DNA of 64,000 nt from Tamlana sp. 2_MG-2023 (GCF_030548465.1 NZ_JAUOSF010000004.1:1-64000), one strand, 5' to 3'; positions 7,487 through 16,756 are shown, counted from the stretch's first letter. Numbers and translations: made by a program. Notes: generated by a model not told the origin, from the letters alone.

Positions 7487-8323
7487 CTAATTTATAAATT
7501 TTAAAGCAACCCAATTATTTCGTTCTAGTTTCTCTTCAAACTTTAACGCCTGTTTTTCACATTCTTCTTGAATAATTGGGATGTCATCATTGTAAAAGCC
7601 GCTTAAGAAAATCGTACCATTGTCATTCAAACAAGACGCGTATGTTTTCAAATCTTGCAACAAGATATTTCGGTTGATATTCGCAATAATCACATCGTAC
7701 TTTTTACCAGCTAAAACGGCAGCGTCTCCTTCAATAACGGTGATATGCTCACAGTTATTACGTTCAACGTTTTCTAAACTGTTTAAATAACACCAATTGT
7801 CATAATCTACAGCGTCTAAGGGTTGTGCGCCTTTCATTTCAGCTAAAATGGCCAAAACACCAGTACCGCAGCCCATATCTAAAACCGATTTACCTTTAAA
7901 ATCATTTTTTAAAATGTGCTGAATCATCATGTGTGTGGTTTCATGATGTCCTGTACCAAAACTCATTTTTGGTTCAATAATAATGTCATATTCGGTATCA
8001 AACTTATCGTGAAATGGTGCACGTACCGCACAAACATCATCAACAACAATCGGATTAAAATTCTTTTCCCATTCGGCATTCCAGTTGGTTTGCTCGATTT
8101 CGCTAAATTCGTAAGTGATCTCGAATTCATCTGATGCTAAAATTTGAATATCAGCAAGAATATCAGCATGCCATTCATCCTTTTGAATGTAAGCTGTTGC
8201 CCCCTGCTCTGTTTCTACAAAGCTCTCAAAACCAGCATAACCTAATTCTGCAATTAAAATCTCAACCGCTGGTTGTAAAGGTGTTACCTTAAATTCGTAA
8301 CCTATATAAATGATATTCGACAT
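7487..8323 (-). CDS. prmA: Ribosomal protein L11 methyltransferase
   Basis: 278 aa. The Rossmann methyltransferase domain occupies the C-terminal ~150 residues, with SAM-binding motif VLDMGCGTGVLAIL and post-I acidic residue AVDYD, then the catalytic-type motif IIANINRN (NxN[RP]-like). The N-terminal ~110 residues form the PrmA substrate-recognition domain, and FGTGHHETT is the conserved loop of the family. A TATCTTTG -7 box lies at 8343-8350 on the minus strand, so this gene probably heads the prmA-clpS transcript. Confidence 0.93.
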   Translation of the reverse strand: MSNIIYIGYEFKVTPLQPAVEILIAELGYAGFESFVETEQGATAYIQKDEWHADILADIQILASDEFEITYEFSEIEQTNWNAEWEKNFNPIVVDDVCAVRAPFHDKFDTEYDIIIEPKMSFGTGHHETTHMMIQHILKNDFKGKSVLDMGCGTGVLAILAEMKGAQPLDAVDYDNWCYLNSLENVERNNCEHITVIEGDAAVLAGKKYDVIIANINRNILLQDLKTYASCLNDNGTIFLSGFYNDDIPIIQEECEKQALKFEEKLERNNWVALKFIN

Positions 8324-8528
8324 AGTTATTTTTTTCGGACTACAAAGATAGAAGTTAAAGTCGAAATTATACGAATTGTTGTCATAAAGAGTTCATAAAC
8401 TTAACATCCTGTTTAAGATGAACAACAAACTAGAAAGTACTAATCATAACCTAAAAGTAGCGAAATTATTCAAAAACTCTTTCCTACTGTACTAATGACG
8501 TCTCGACTTTAATTACATAAACCTTTCA

Positions 8529-9770
8529 TCAAACCTGCTCCATACCATTCAAATAAACCGTTTCTATTTGATTGTTTCCGAAAGAATATGGGATAAACGA
8601 ATACGAATGTATTGGTTTTGTGAGAATCAAGTTTGCCAGCTTTCCTTTTGTGATTGATCCCACCTGTTTTTCTAGACCCATCGCATAGGCGCCATTAATG
8701 GTTGCGGCGTTTATGGCTTCTTCGGGGGTTAATTTCATTTTAACACAGGCCGAGGAAACAGCAAAATTCATATTTCCTGATGGTGAAGACCCTGGGTTAT
8801 AATCGGTTGCTAAAGCTAATGGTAATCCAGCATCAATCATTTTTCGTCCCGGTGTGTATGGGATTCCTAAAAAGAACGAACATCCTGGTAACGCCACTGG
8901 CATGGTTGACGTGTTTTTCAAGGCTTCAATATCTTCATCACGCATTTCTTCTAAATGATCTACCGAAAGGGCTTCATGCTCAATTCCTGCTTGTACACCG
9001 CCAATCGCCGTGAATTGATTGACATGTATTTTAGCTCTTAATCCATGTTTTTTTCCTGCTTCTAAAATTCGATGGGTATCTTCCACCGAAAAATACCCTG
9101 TTTCGCAGAAAACATCTACAAAATCAGCCAACCGCGCTTCAGTCACTAAAGGAATCATTTCCTTAATGAGGTAATCCACATAATGCTCTTTATTGTTTTT
9201 AAAATCCTCAGGAACAGCATGCGCGCCTAAAAATGTGGCTTTAATAGGTAAATCATAATTTTCCTTTAAACGCTTAATCACGCTGAGCATTTTTAATTCC
9301 GATTCTAAAGTTAAGCCGTAGCCGGATTTAATTTCAACAGCTCCTGTTCCTAAAGCTATAATTTCATCGAGGCGATTTTTGGTTTCTTTATATAATTCAC
9401 TTTCTGAAATCGCTTGTACTTTTTTAGCTGAATTTAAAATACCTCCGCCTTTTTCAGCAATTTCTTGGTAGCTTAATCCTTTTATTTTATCTACAAATTC
9501 CCCTTCTCTATTTCCTGCATAAACCAAGTGTGTATGCGAATCGCACCACGTTGGTAACATCATTTTTCCTTTAGCATTAACTACTTGGTTTACATCAACA
9601 TCATTAGGACAATCATGCATTGGTCCGAAATCACGAATGACATCATTTTCAACTAAAAGAAAGGCATTTTTAATGGTTGGTAGTTCTGCCATGGCTTTCC
9701 CTGAAACAAAACGCGTGTGTTCATCTCTAACTTGAAGCAATTCTTTAATATTCTTAAATAAGGTTTTCAT
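8529..9770 (-). CDS. hutI: Imidazolonepropionase
   Basis: 413 aa, amidohydrolase superfamily. The metal-binding HxH is in CDSHTHLVYAGNR (~residues 76-88), with KSGYGLTLE, HVNQFTAIGG and the late Asp in ATDYNPGSSPSGNM. It hydrolyses 4-imidazolone-5-propionate to N-formimino-glutamate, the third step of histidine degradation, in the cytoplasm. Its start codon overlaps the stop of hutU by one base. No hutG or ftcD follows, so the formiminoglutamate step is encoded elsewhere. Confidence 0.95.
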   Translation of the reverse strand: MKTLFKNIKELLQVRDEHTRFVSGKAMAELPTIKNAFLLVENDVIRDFGPMHDCPNDVDVNQVVNAKGKMMLPTWCDSHTHLVYAGNREGEFVDKIKGLSYQEIAEKGGGILNSAKKVQAISESELYKETKNRLDEIIALGTGAVEIKSGYGLTLESELKMLSVIKRLKENYDLPIKATFLGAHAVPEDFKNNKEHYVDYLIKEMIPLVTEARLADFVDVFCETGYFSVEDTHRILEAGKKHGLRAKIHVNQFTAIGGVQAGIEHEALSVDHLEEMRDEDIEALKNTSTMPVALPGCSFFLGIPYTPGRKMIDAGLPLALATDYNPGSSPSGNMNFAVSSACVKMKLTPEEAINAATINGAYAMGLEKQVGSITKGKLANLILTKPIHSYSFIPYSFGNNQIETVYLNGMEQV

Positions 9771-11767
9771 TAAAATAAGTTTTCTAATAATTGATTATCT
9801 ACTAAATTAGGAATGGTCACTTTTAAATTTGGCGTGCGCTCCATTTCACGTTTTATTGCGAACAAAGCTTCATCATTTCTTGCCCAACTGCGGCGTGCAA
9901 TACCATTATTCACATCAAAAAACAGCATACTTTTAAGGCGTTCTTCAGCTTCTTTGGTACCATCTAATAGCATCCCAAAGCCGCCGTTCACCACTTCGCC
10001 CCAGCCTACGCCACCTCCATTATGAATGGACACCCATGTGGCACCTCTAAAACTATCACCAATGACATTATGAATCGCCATATCGGCTGTAAATTTACTA
10101 CCGTCGTAAATATTTGAAGTTTCTCTATACGGCGAATCGGTGCCACTCACATCATGGTGATCACGACCTAAAACTACGGGGCCAATGTCGCCATTTCCTA
10201 CCGCATTATTAAAAGCTGCAGCTATTTTGGCGCGTCCTTCGGCATCAGCATACAAGATACGCGCTTGTGAGCCCACCACCATTTTATTTTTCTTAGCATC
10301 TTTTATCCAAGTGATATTATCCTGCATTTGCAGTTGAATTTCTTCAGGAGCCGTTTTCATGATGTCTTCAAGAACTTGAGCTGCGATAGCGTCAGTTTTA
10401 TCCAAATCTTCCGATTTCCCTGAAGCACACACCCATCGGAAGGGTCCGAAACCATAATCGAAACACATCGGTCCTAAAATATCCTGTACATAAGACGGGT
10501 ATTTAAAATCTATATTATTTTCAGCCATCACATCGGCGCCAGCACGTGAGGCTTCTAACAAAAAGGCATTTCCGTAATCGAAAAAATAAGTACCCTTCGC
10601 GACGTGATTATTTATCGCTTTGGCATGTCGCCTTAATGATTCACGCACTTTGTCTTTAAAAACCTCAGGTGCTTCACGAATTAATCGGTTTGATTCCTCA
10701 TACGATAAACCAGCTGGATAGTAACCGCCTGTCCACGGAATATGCAAAGAGGTTTGGTCGGAACCCACATGAATGAATATGTTTTCTTCATCAAAACGTT
10801 CCCAAATTTCAACCACATTTCCAATAAAAGCTATGGAAACCACTGCTTTCGAATCTTGTGCTTTTTTTACGCTTGCTACTAAATCATCTAAATTATCAAT
10901 CAACACATCAACCCAACCTTGTTCATGACGTTTGGTTGCTGCTTTGGCATTCACTTCAGCACAAATAGTAATACAACCAGCGATATTTCCCGCTTTAGGT
11001 TGTGCGCCACTCATGCCGCCTAAACCAGCTGTTAAAAATATTTTTCCTGCGGAAGTATCTGTTTTTTCTAACACTTTACGGAAGGCATTCATCACGGTAA
11101 TCGTAGTGCCGTGTACGATGCCTTGCGGACCAATATACATGAACGAACCCGCTGTCATTTGTCCGTACTGCGTCACCCCCAAAGCATTAAATTTCTCCCA
11201 ATCGTCAGGTTTGGAATAATTCGGAATCATCATACCATTAGTCACAATAACGCGTGGTGCATTTTTAGACGACGGAAACAAGCCCATGGGATGACCAGAA
11301 TACATGTGTAAAGTCTGCTCATCGCTCATGTTCGCCAAATACTGCATGGTTAAAAGGTATTGTGCCCAATTTTGAAATACCGAGCCATTACCACCATAGG
11401 TAATTAATTCTTCGGGATGTTGTGCCACTGCAGGGTTTAAATTATTCTGAATCATCAACATAAGAGCAGCCGCTTGCGTTGATTTCGCAGGATATTCTGA
11501 AATACCTCTAGCATAAATATCATAATCTGGTTTGAAGCGATACATGTATATTCTACCGTATTCTTTCAGTTCTTGGGCGAATTCTGAAGCTAATTCTTCA
11601 TGCCAATCCTTAGGAAAATAACGCAACGCATTTCTTATCGCCAGTTGTTTTTCTTCAGTAGATAAAATATCTTTTCGTTTTGGAGCGCGGTTGGCATCCT
11701 TCGGATAATTATATTTTGAAGGCATTTTACTTGGAATGCCTTGTAATATCTGTTCTTGAAATGTCAT
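9770..11767 (-). CDS. hutU: Urocanate hydratase
   Basis: 665 aa, longer than the ~560 aa of the proteobacterial enzyme; a long form is usual in Bacteroidota. Landmarks are TYGGNGSVFQNW, GGMSGAQPKAG (NAD+-binding region), HVGSDQTSLH and the active-site region FGPFRWVCASG with its conserved Cys. It converts urocanate to imidazolone propionate with tightly bound NAD+. It sits between hutH and hutI with a 7-bp gap and a 1-bp overlap, so the three are one leftward operon in pathway order H-U-I. Confidence 0.95.
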   Translation of the reverse strand: MTFQEQILQGIPSKMPSKYNYPKDANRAPKRKDILSTEEKQLAIRNALRYFPKDWHEELASEFAQELKEYGRIYMYRFKPDYDIYARGISEYPAKSTQAAALMLMIQNNLNPAVAQHPEELITYGGNGSVFQNWAQYLLTMQYLANMSDEQTLHMYSGHPMGLFPSSKNAPRVIVTNGMMIPNYSKPDDWEKFNALGVTQYGQMTAGSFMYIGPQGIVHGTTITVMNAFRKVLEKTDTSAGKIFLTAGLGGMSGAQPKAGNIAGCITICAEVNAKAATKRHEQGWVDVLIDNLDDLVASVKKAQDSKAVVSIAFIGNVVEIWERFDEENIFIHVGSDQTSLHIPWTGGYYPAGLSYEESNRLIREAPEVFKDKVRESLRRHAKAINNHVAKGTYFFDYGNAFLLEASRAGADVMAENNIDFKYPSYVQDILGPMCFDYGFGPFRWVCASGKSEDLDKTDAIAAQVLEDIMKTAPEEIQLQMQDNITWIKDAKKNKMVVGSQARILYADAEGRAKIAAAFNNAVGNGDIGPVVLGRDHHDVSGTDSPYRETSNIYDGSKFTADMAIHNVIGDSFRGATWVSIHNGGGVGWGEVVNGGFGMLLDGTKEAEERLKSMLFFDVNNGIARRSWARNDEALFAIKREMERTPNLKVTIPNLVDNQLLENLF

Positions 11768-11774
11768 TGCTTTT

Positions 11775-13265
11775 CTACTTTAAATTGAACGCTTGCGTTT
11801 TCACCAAATGCACCATGTTTTGAATATCATCCTTTAAAAGTCTGTCGCTCTCTAATTTAGGAACGATTTCGCGAATAATACGATGATTGTCTTCAATAAT
11901 ATCTGAAAAAGTATTCGGACGCCTAAACTCAAGGGCTTGAGCGCCATACATAAGTTCGATGGCCAGTATTTTTTCTAAATTTCCTAAAATCTGATTGAAT
12001 TTACGACCAGAAATACTGCCCATAGAGACGTGGTCTTCCTGACCCAATGAGGTTGGTATACTATCTGCGGAAGGCGGAAAACACAAGGATTTATTTTCAG
12101 TAACTAAAGCTGCGGTAGTGTATTGCGGAATCATAAATCCGGAATTCAAGCCGCCACCCGTGGTTAATAAACGTGGCAATCCGAACTTACCTTCAATTAA
12201 AAGGTAACAGCGTCGATCTGAAATATTCCCCAATTCCGCGGAAGCGATAGACGCATAATCTAAGGCCATAGCAAGCGGTTGCCCGTGGAAATTACCTCCC
12301 GAAATCGCTTCGGTATCACTTAAAACAATAGGGTTATCGGTCACTGAATTCATTTCAATTTCTGCCAATTCCAACACATGGTAATAGGCGTTTCTTGAGG
12401 CCCCATGCACTTGCGGAATACAACGCATCGAATACGGATCTTGAACACGCTCGCAGTTTTCATGCGAATTCACATTCTGAGAGGAATACAATAACATGGT
12501 CATGCGTTCGGCAACTTCAATACAACCTTTAAACGGACGAATTTTATGTAATTCATCACGAAATGGTTGAGAACTTCCTTGGTAACCCTCAATACTCATG
12601 GCACCGCAAACATCGGCGAGATCTAGCAAATATTCCATTTTTTTTAAGCCTACAATCGCGTGAGCTAAAATAAATTGTGTGCCGTTTATTAAACCCAAAC
12701 CTTCCTTAGCTTGAAGTGCCATAGGTTCTAAGTTATGCTGATTTAAAACTTCTTTTGCATGTTGCATGCTATCGCCAACCCAAAAATCGCCTTCACCTAA
12801 AAGTGGTAAAAATAAGTGTGACAAGGGTGCTAAATCTCCCGAAGCACCCACCGAACCTTGTTCTGGAACGACTGGCAGTAAATCATTTTCTATAAAATAT
12901 AAAATACGTTCAATCAATTCTAAACGTACGCCAGAATATCCACGACTTAAAGCATGTACTTTACAAATCATCATGATTTTAGATAATTCCTTATCAATCG
13001 GGTTTCCCACTCCTACCGCATGTGTAATTAGCAAATTCTCCTGCAGTTTATTGGTTTCTTCAGGCGTAATTTGCACGTCGCATAGCGGTCCGAATCCTGT
13101 ATTTATACCATAAACAGCCTTATCGGAACTTGCCATTTTTTCAACTTTAGCACGACAATTTTCAATTTGGATCACCGCTTCTTCACAAATAGTGGCTTTT
13201 AGCGTGCCTTTTGCAATGGCCAGCACTTTGTTTACAGTTAGGGTGTCTATTCCGTATTTGAACAT
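11775..13265 (-). CDS. hutH: Histidine ammonia-lyase
   Basis: 496 aa, normal length. The Ala-Ser-Gly triad that cyclises into the MIO cofactor is in GSVGASGDLAPLSH (~residues 141-154). YGINTGFGPL and the FHGQPLAMALD segment are also present. It deaminates L-histidine to urocanate and is the first gene of the hutHUI operon. The 330-bp gap upstream separates it from a divergent LysR gene and contains a MITE-like element. I saw no convincing TAnnTTTG promoter immediately in front of it. Confidence 0.96.
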   Translation of the reverse strand: MFKYGIDTLTVNKVLAIAKGTLKATICEEAVIQIENCRAKVEKMASSDKAVYGINTGFGPLCDVQITPEETNKLQENLLITHAVGVGNPIDKELSKIMMICKVHALSRGYSGVRLELIERILYFIENDLLPVVPEQGSVGASGDLAPLSHLFLPLLGEGDFWVGDSMQHAKEVLNQHNLEPMALQAKEGLGLINGTQFILAHAIVGLKKMEYLLDLADVCGAMSIEGYQGSSQPFRDELHKIRPFKGCIEVAERMTMLLYSSQNVNSHENCERVQDPYSMRCIPQVHGASRNAYYHVLELAEIEMNSVTDNPIVLSDTEAISGGNFHGQPLAMALDYASIASAELGNISDRRCYLLIEGKFGLPRLLTTGGGLNSGFMIPQYTTAALVTENKSLCFPPSADSIPTSLGQEDHVSMGSISGRKFNQILGNLEKILAIELMYGAQALEFRRPNTFSDIIEDNHRIIREIVPKLESDRLLKDDIQNMVHLVKTQAFNLK

Positions 13266-13321
13266 GATTTTATGGTGTTAATTTTACTGAAATCCGTTTT
13301 ATTGTCATAATGCTTCTATGT

Positions 13322-13350
13322 CGTCATACCGAACTTGATTCGGTATCTCA
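13322..13350. repeat. Single unit of the intergenic palindromic repeat
   Basis: CGTCATACCGAACTTGATTC followed by GGTATCTCA is one half-unit of the repeat family seen at 7028 and 13407, with the complementary changes ACCGAA/TTCGGT that keep its stem paired. It lies in the hutH leader region. Confidence 0.55.
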
Positions 13351-13380
13351 TAACATTGCAAATCAAAAGCTTAGGATGAA

Positions 13381-13511
13381 GAGGTTGTCTAAAAAGTATT
13401 AAAGCACGTCATTCTGAACTTGATTCAGAATCGCATCATACTGATAACCAATCATTATGAGAACCTGAATCAAGTTCAGGTTGACGGAAACTTGACTTTT
13501 TAGACAGCCTC
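13381..13511. mobile_element. MITE-like nested palindromic element, 131 bp
   Basis: The outer arms GAGGTTGTCTAAAAAGT (13381-13397) and ACTTTTTAGACAGCCTC (13495-13511) are inverted with one mismatch in 17. Inside are two opposed palindromic units (13407-13486) related to those at 7028 and 16520. It has no coding capacity. The same outer plus inner architecture recurs at 16496-16622. This is the structure of a small non-autonomous element, placed between hutH and the LysR promoter. No clear target duplication was identified. Confidence 0.6.
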
Positions 13512-13524
13512 GACAGCTTACTAA

Positions 13525-13557
13525 TTTTGACTACCTACAAAATTATCTATAAATTTG
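13525..13557 (+). promoter_or_regulatory. Promoter of the LysR gene
   Basis: TTTTG (13525-13529), 20 nt, then TAAATTTG (13550-13557) fits TTG-N17-23-TAnnTTTG closely. The expected start is near 13564, 32 bp before the ATG and just upstream of a perfect palindrome. Confidence 0.7.
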
Positions 13558-13572
13558 ATACCAAATAAGACC

Positions 13573-13591
13573 ATTAGTTTAACAAACTAAT
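13573..13591 (+). promoter_or_regulatory. Perfect palindrome, likely LysR-type operator
   Basis: ATTAGTTT-AAC-AAACTAAT is a perfect 8-bp inverted repeat with a 3-nt spacer, and it includes T-N11-A pairings as expected for LysR-type sites. It lies between the predicted transcription start and the ATG (13596), a position suited to autorepression. Confidence 0.55.
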
Positions 13592-13595
13592 AACT

Positions 13596-14492
13596 ATGAG
13601 TTATCAAATAGAATTAAGACATATCAAATATTTTTTAGCTGTTGCTGAAGCACTACACTTTAGAAAAGCTGCGGAAAAACTATTTATTTCACAGCCCGGA
13701 TTAAGTCGGCAGATAAAAGATATGGAAGAAGCTTTGGGCGTTAAGCTTTTCGACAGACATAATCGCCAAGTCCTTCTAACCCCTGCTGGAGTTTATTTAA
13801 AGGAAGAACTTTCGAAGAATTTAAAACATCTCGACATTATTTTAAACCACACCAAACATCTGGAAGAAGGTAAAGATGGTGAACTGAAATTTGGTTATGT
13901 GGGTTCTGCCATGCAACAAATTATCCCCGAATTGCTTATAAAATTCACTAAAAACCACCCTAAAGTTTTATTCAGCTTGAAGGAAATGGGCAACATCAAA
14001 CAAATTGAAGCACTCTTAGCTCAAGACATTGATATAGGTTTTGTGAGACTGGAACGCATCCCAAGAGGTTTGGACAGCACACTTATTTTAAAAGAGCCTT
14101 TTTGCTTGGTTTTACCCGAAAATCACCCCATTAGTGCTTCAAATTTTAAAAATATACTTCAGCTAAAAAACGAATCGTTCATATTATTTGACCCTCAATA
14201 CAGTGCCTCCTATTATGAAAAAGTGATGGGAATTTTTGATGATGGCGGCTTCACACCTATGGTTTCACATAACACCATTCACGCCGATTCTATTTACAAA
14301 TTGGTTGAAAAGGAGTTCGGAATTTCTATTGTTCCAAAATCTTTAACGACTTCAAACAACCCAAAAATAAAATTTATAGAATTGGATATGATACCTCAAC
14401 GCACCTCGCTTTCAGCCATTTGGAAGAAAGACAACAGCAACCCTATTTTAACAAAAGTGCTCACTCTAATTCATAAGGAAATCACAAAGTAG
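13596..14492 (+). CDS. LysR family transcriptional regulator
   Basis: 298 aa. The N-terminal winged helix is clear (FRKAAEKLFISQPGLSRQIKDMEEALGVKLFDR, residues ~23-55, shown here as a span), followed by the periplasmic-binding-type effector domain (GELKFGYVGSAMQ, DIDIGFVRL). It is divergent from hutH, and LysR proteins often control a divergent operon. However, the only palindromic site visible is in its own leader, and a MITE-like insertion separates the two genes, so control of hut is a guess. The effector is unknown. A good promoter lies at 13525-13557. Confidence 0.9.
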   Translation: MSYQIELRHIKYFLAVAEALHFRKAAEKLFISQPGLSRQIKDMEEALGVKLFDRHNRQVLLTPAGVYLKEELSKNLKHLDIILNHTKHLEEGKDGELKFGYVGSAMQQIIPELLIKFTKNHPKVLFSLKEMGNIKQIEALLAQDIDIGFVRLERIPRGLDSTLILKEPFCLVLPENHPISASNFKNILQLKNESFILFDPQYSASYYEKVMGIFDDGGFTPMVSHNTIHADSIYKLVEKEFGISIVPKSLTTSNNPKIKFIELDMIPQRTSLSAIWKKDNSNPILTKVLTLIHKEITK

Positions 14493-14513
14493 TTCGAATC
14501 ACAAATAAAAGAC

Positions 14514-14521
14514 TATCTTTG
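14514..14521 (+). promoter_or_regulatory. -7 box of the DEAD-box helicase gene
   Basis: TATCTTTG matches TAnnTTTG. The -33 region is weak (TTC near 14493-14495). It predicts a start near 14528, exactly at the beginning of the structured leader, giving a 5' UTR of about 125 nt. Confidence 0.5.
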
Positions 14522-14527
14522 CCGCTT

Positions 14528-14652
14528 GAAACTCAGAAAAATGAGTTTAAATTCCTCAGAGTGAGGATGTGTTACTAGGAGTTTAAGGTTAAGTATGTCG
14601 ATTCGCTTCTTATGTAACACCACATAAAACAATCGAATACTTATATTTAAGA
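14528..14652 (+). ncRNA. Structured 5' leader of the helicase gene, possible cis-regulatory RNA
   Basis: Two compact hairpins open the leader: AAACTCA/TGAGTTT (14529-14535/14542-14548) and CCTCA/TGAGG (14554-14558/14562-14566). Two longer-range pairings then compete or interlock: GTGTTAC 14569-14575 with GTAACAC 14614-14620, and GTAT-g-TCGATT 14593-14603 with AATCGAATAC 14631-14640. The second would sequester the region just before the ATG. Crossing helices imply a pseudoknot or a two-state switch. Temperature control is a guess suggested by the cold-shock role of such helicases. Confidence 0.4.
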
Positions 14653-16479
14653 ATGAGCACATTCCAAGAATTAGGTCTTAATGACGACCTATTGCGAGCA
14701 ATTACAGATTTAGGATTTACAGAACCTAGTGAAGTTCAAAACAAAGCCATCCCAATTTTATTAGAATCTGAAACCGATTTAGTGGCATTAGCCCAAACCG
14801 GAACAGGAAAAACTGCAGCATTCGGATTTCCAATGTTAGAAAAAATTGATGTGGATAGTAGAACCACTCAAGGTTTAATCTTATCTCCAACTAGAGAACT
14901 TTGTTTGCAAATTGCTAACGAAATGAAAGCCTATGGTAAATATTGCAAAGGCCTTAATGTCGTTGCTGTTTACGGTGGATCTAGTATTTCCGATCAAGCC
15001 AGAGATATTAAACGTGGCGCACAAATTATTGTAGCGACGCCTGGTAGAATGAAAGATATGATTAACCGTAGAATGGTTGATATTTCTAAAATTCAATATT
15101 CTGTTTTAGATGAAGCCGATGAAATGTTAAACATGGGTTTCAAAGAAGATATCACAGATATTTTATCACACACACCAGAAGATAAAAACACTTGGTTGTT
15201 TTCTGCAACCATGCCTCGTGAAGTAGCATCTATTGCTAAAAAATTCATGAACAATCCACAGGAAATTACTGTTGGAAATAAAAACGAAAGTACAAGTAAC
15301 GTATCTCACGAATACTATTTAGTAAACGCTAGAGATCGTTATAACGCGTTAAAACGTTTAGCAGATGCAAACCCAGATATCTTTTCGGTAGTTTTCTGTA
15401 GAACAAAACGTGATACTCAAAAAGTGGCCGAACAACTTATTGAAGATGGTTACAATGCAGGGGCTTTACACGGTGATTTGAGTCAGAACCAACGTGATTT
15501 GGTGATGAACGCTTTCCGTAAAAATCAAATTCAAATGCTTGTAGCGACCGATGTTGCTGCTCGTGGAATTGATGTAGACGATATTACACACGTTATTAAC
15601 TACCAATTGCCAGATGAAATTGAAACTTATACTCACCGTTCTGGACGTACAGGACGTGCTGGTAAAACAGGGGTTTCTATGGTGATTGTTTCTAAAAGTG
15701 AAGTTCGTAAAATTAAAAGTATCGAACGTATTATTAAACGTCAGTTTGATAAGAAAGAGATTCCAGATGGTATGGAAATCTGCGAGGTACAATTAATGTC
15801 GTTAGCAAACAAAATTCATACGACTGAGGTTAATGATGAAATTGAAAAATACCTTACCAGCATTAATGAAATGTTTGAAGACACTTCAAAAGATGAATTG
15901 ATTAAAAAATTCTTCTCTGTTGAGTTTACGCGTTTCTTTAATTACTACCAAAAATCTAAAAACTTAAATGTTGCTGAAGGTTCTCAAGATAGAGAAGGCG
16001 GACGTGATTTTAACCGTGGTGGAAACGATTCAACCCGTTATTTCATTAACGTAGGTTCTAAAGATGGTTTTGATTGGATGAAATTGAAAGATTTCTTAAA
16101 AGAACAACTAGAATTAGGTAGAGATGATGTCTTTAAGGTTGAAGTAAAAGACAGTTTTTCATTCTTTAATACTGAAAACGAAACGAAAGAAAAGGTTTTA
16201 GCATTCTTTACAGATTTTAAACATGAAGGTCGTTTTGTAAATGTTGAAGTTTCTGAAAATCGCGGTGGCGGAAGACGTAACGACAGACGTGGCGGTGGCG
16301 GCGGAAAACGTCGTGACGGTGGAAATCGTGGTGGCGGAAGACGTGACGACAGAAAAGGGGCTTCTGGAAACAGAGGTGACAGACGTCGTAGCGAAGGGTC
16401 TTCTAAACCAAGACGTTCAGATTCTGGAGGTGATTCTGGAGGCGGAAACTTCTCTAGACCAAGACGTTCAAGAAGATAA
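14653..16479 (+). CDS. DEAD-box ATP-dependent RNA helicase (DeaD/CsdA-like)
   Basis: 608 aa. All core motifs are present: Q motif FTEPSEVQNKAIP, Walker A AQTGTGKT, PTRELCLQ, DEAD (~residues 154-157), SAT, and HRSGRTGRAG. Residues ~460-540 look like a DbpA/CsdA-type RNA-binding domain (RYFINVGSKDGFDWMKLKDF). The last ~65 residues are a Gly/Arg-rich RGG tail that binds RNA nonspecifically. Such enzymes unwind rRNA and mRNA structure in ribosome assembly, especially in the cold. The long structured leader suggests post-transcriptional control. The low-complexity tail creates long false reading frames on the opposite strand. Confidence 0.93.
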   Translation: MSTFQELGLNDDLLRAITDLGFTEPSEVQNKAIPILLESETDLVALAQTGTGKTAAFGFPMLEKIDVDSRTTQGLILSPTRELCLQIANEMKAYGKYCKGLNVVAVYGGSSISDQARDIKRGAQIIVATPGRMKDMINRRMVDISKIQYSVLDEADEMLNMGFKEDITDILSHTPEDKNTWLFSATMPREVASIAKKFMNNPQEITVGNKNESTSNVSHEYYLVNARDRYNALKRLADANPDIFSVVFCRTKRDTQKVAEQLIEDGYNAGALHGDLSQNQRDLVMNAFRKNQIQMLVATDVAARGIDVDDITHVINYQLPDEIETYTHRSGRTGRAGKTGVSMVIVSKSEVRKIKSIERIIKRQFDKKEIPDGMEICEVQLMSLANKIHTTEVNDEIEKYLTSINEMFEDTSKDELIKKFFSVEFTRFFNYYQKSKNLNVAEGSQDREGGRDFNRGGNDSTRYFINVGSKDGFDWMKLKDFLKEQLELGRDDVFKVEVKDSFSFFNTENETKEKVLAFFTDFKHEGRFVNVEVSENRGGGRRNDRRGGGGGKRRDGGNRGGGRRDDRKGASGNRGDRRRSEGSSKPRRSDSGGDSGGGNFSRPRRSRR

Positions 16480-16493
16480 TAATTTATAAACAA

Positions 16494-16622
16494 GGGGCTA
16501 CCTAAAAAGTATTGAAATTCGTCATTCTGAATTTATTTCAGAATCTCATCATACTAGTTACTAAGTATTATGAGAACCTGAATCAAGTTCAGGTTGACGG
16601 TAAATTTACTCTTTAGTTAGCC
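16494..16622. mobile_element. Second MITE-like nested palindromic element
   Basis: The outer arms are GGCTACCTAAAAAGT (16496-16510) and ACTCTTTAGTTAGCC (16608-16622), inverted with two mismatches in 15. The inner opposed palindromes (16520-16599) are nearly the same as in the element at 13381-13511, including a GAACCTGAATCAAGTTCAGG half. It lies 15 bp after the helicase stop codon and may also act as its transcript end. Confidence 0.55.
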
Positions 16623-16756
16623 TTTTTGCTTTAAACACCGCTATTTCGTACCTTTATTGTAATACCTTTTTGTTAATTTTTAGTCAAAATAAAACTATAA
16701 ATATTTTTCAAACATTTAGTTTATTACTTTTACCCCCTAATCAACGTTAAGCTTTT

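Noticed and set aside
10932-11219. Antisense frames inside hutU, hutH, carB and other long genes
   Set aside because: They lie wholly inside well-supported genes, have no start context or domain, and follow from the codon usage of the sense gene.
16038-16493. 151-codon minus-strand frame, Pro/Arg/Ser-rich
   Set aside because: It is the antisense of the Gly/Arg-rich tail of the helicase; codon bias of the RGG region explains the absence of stops.
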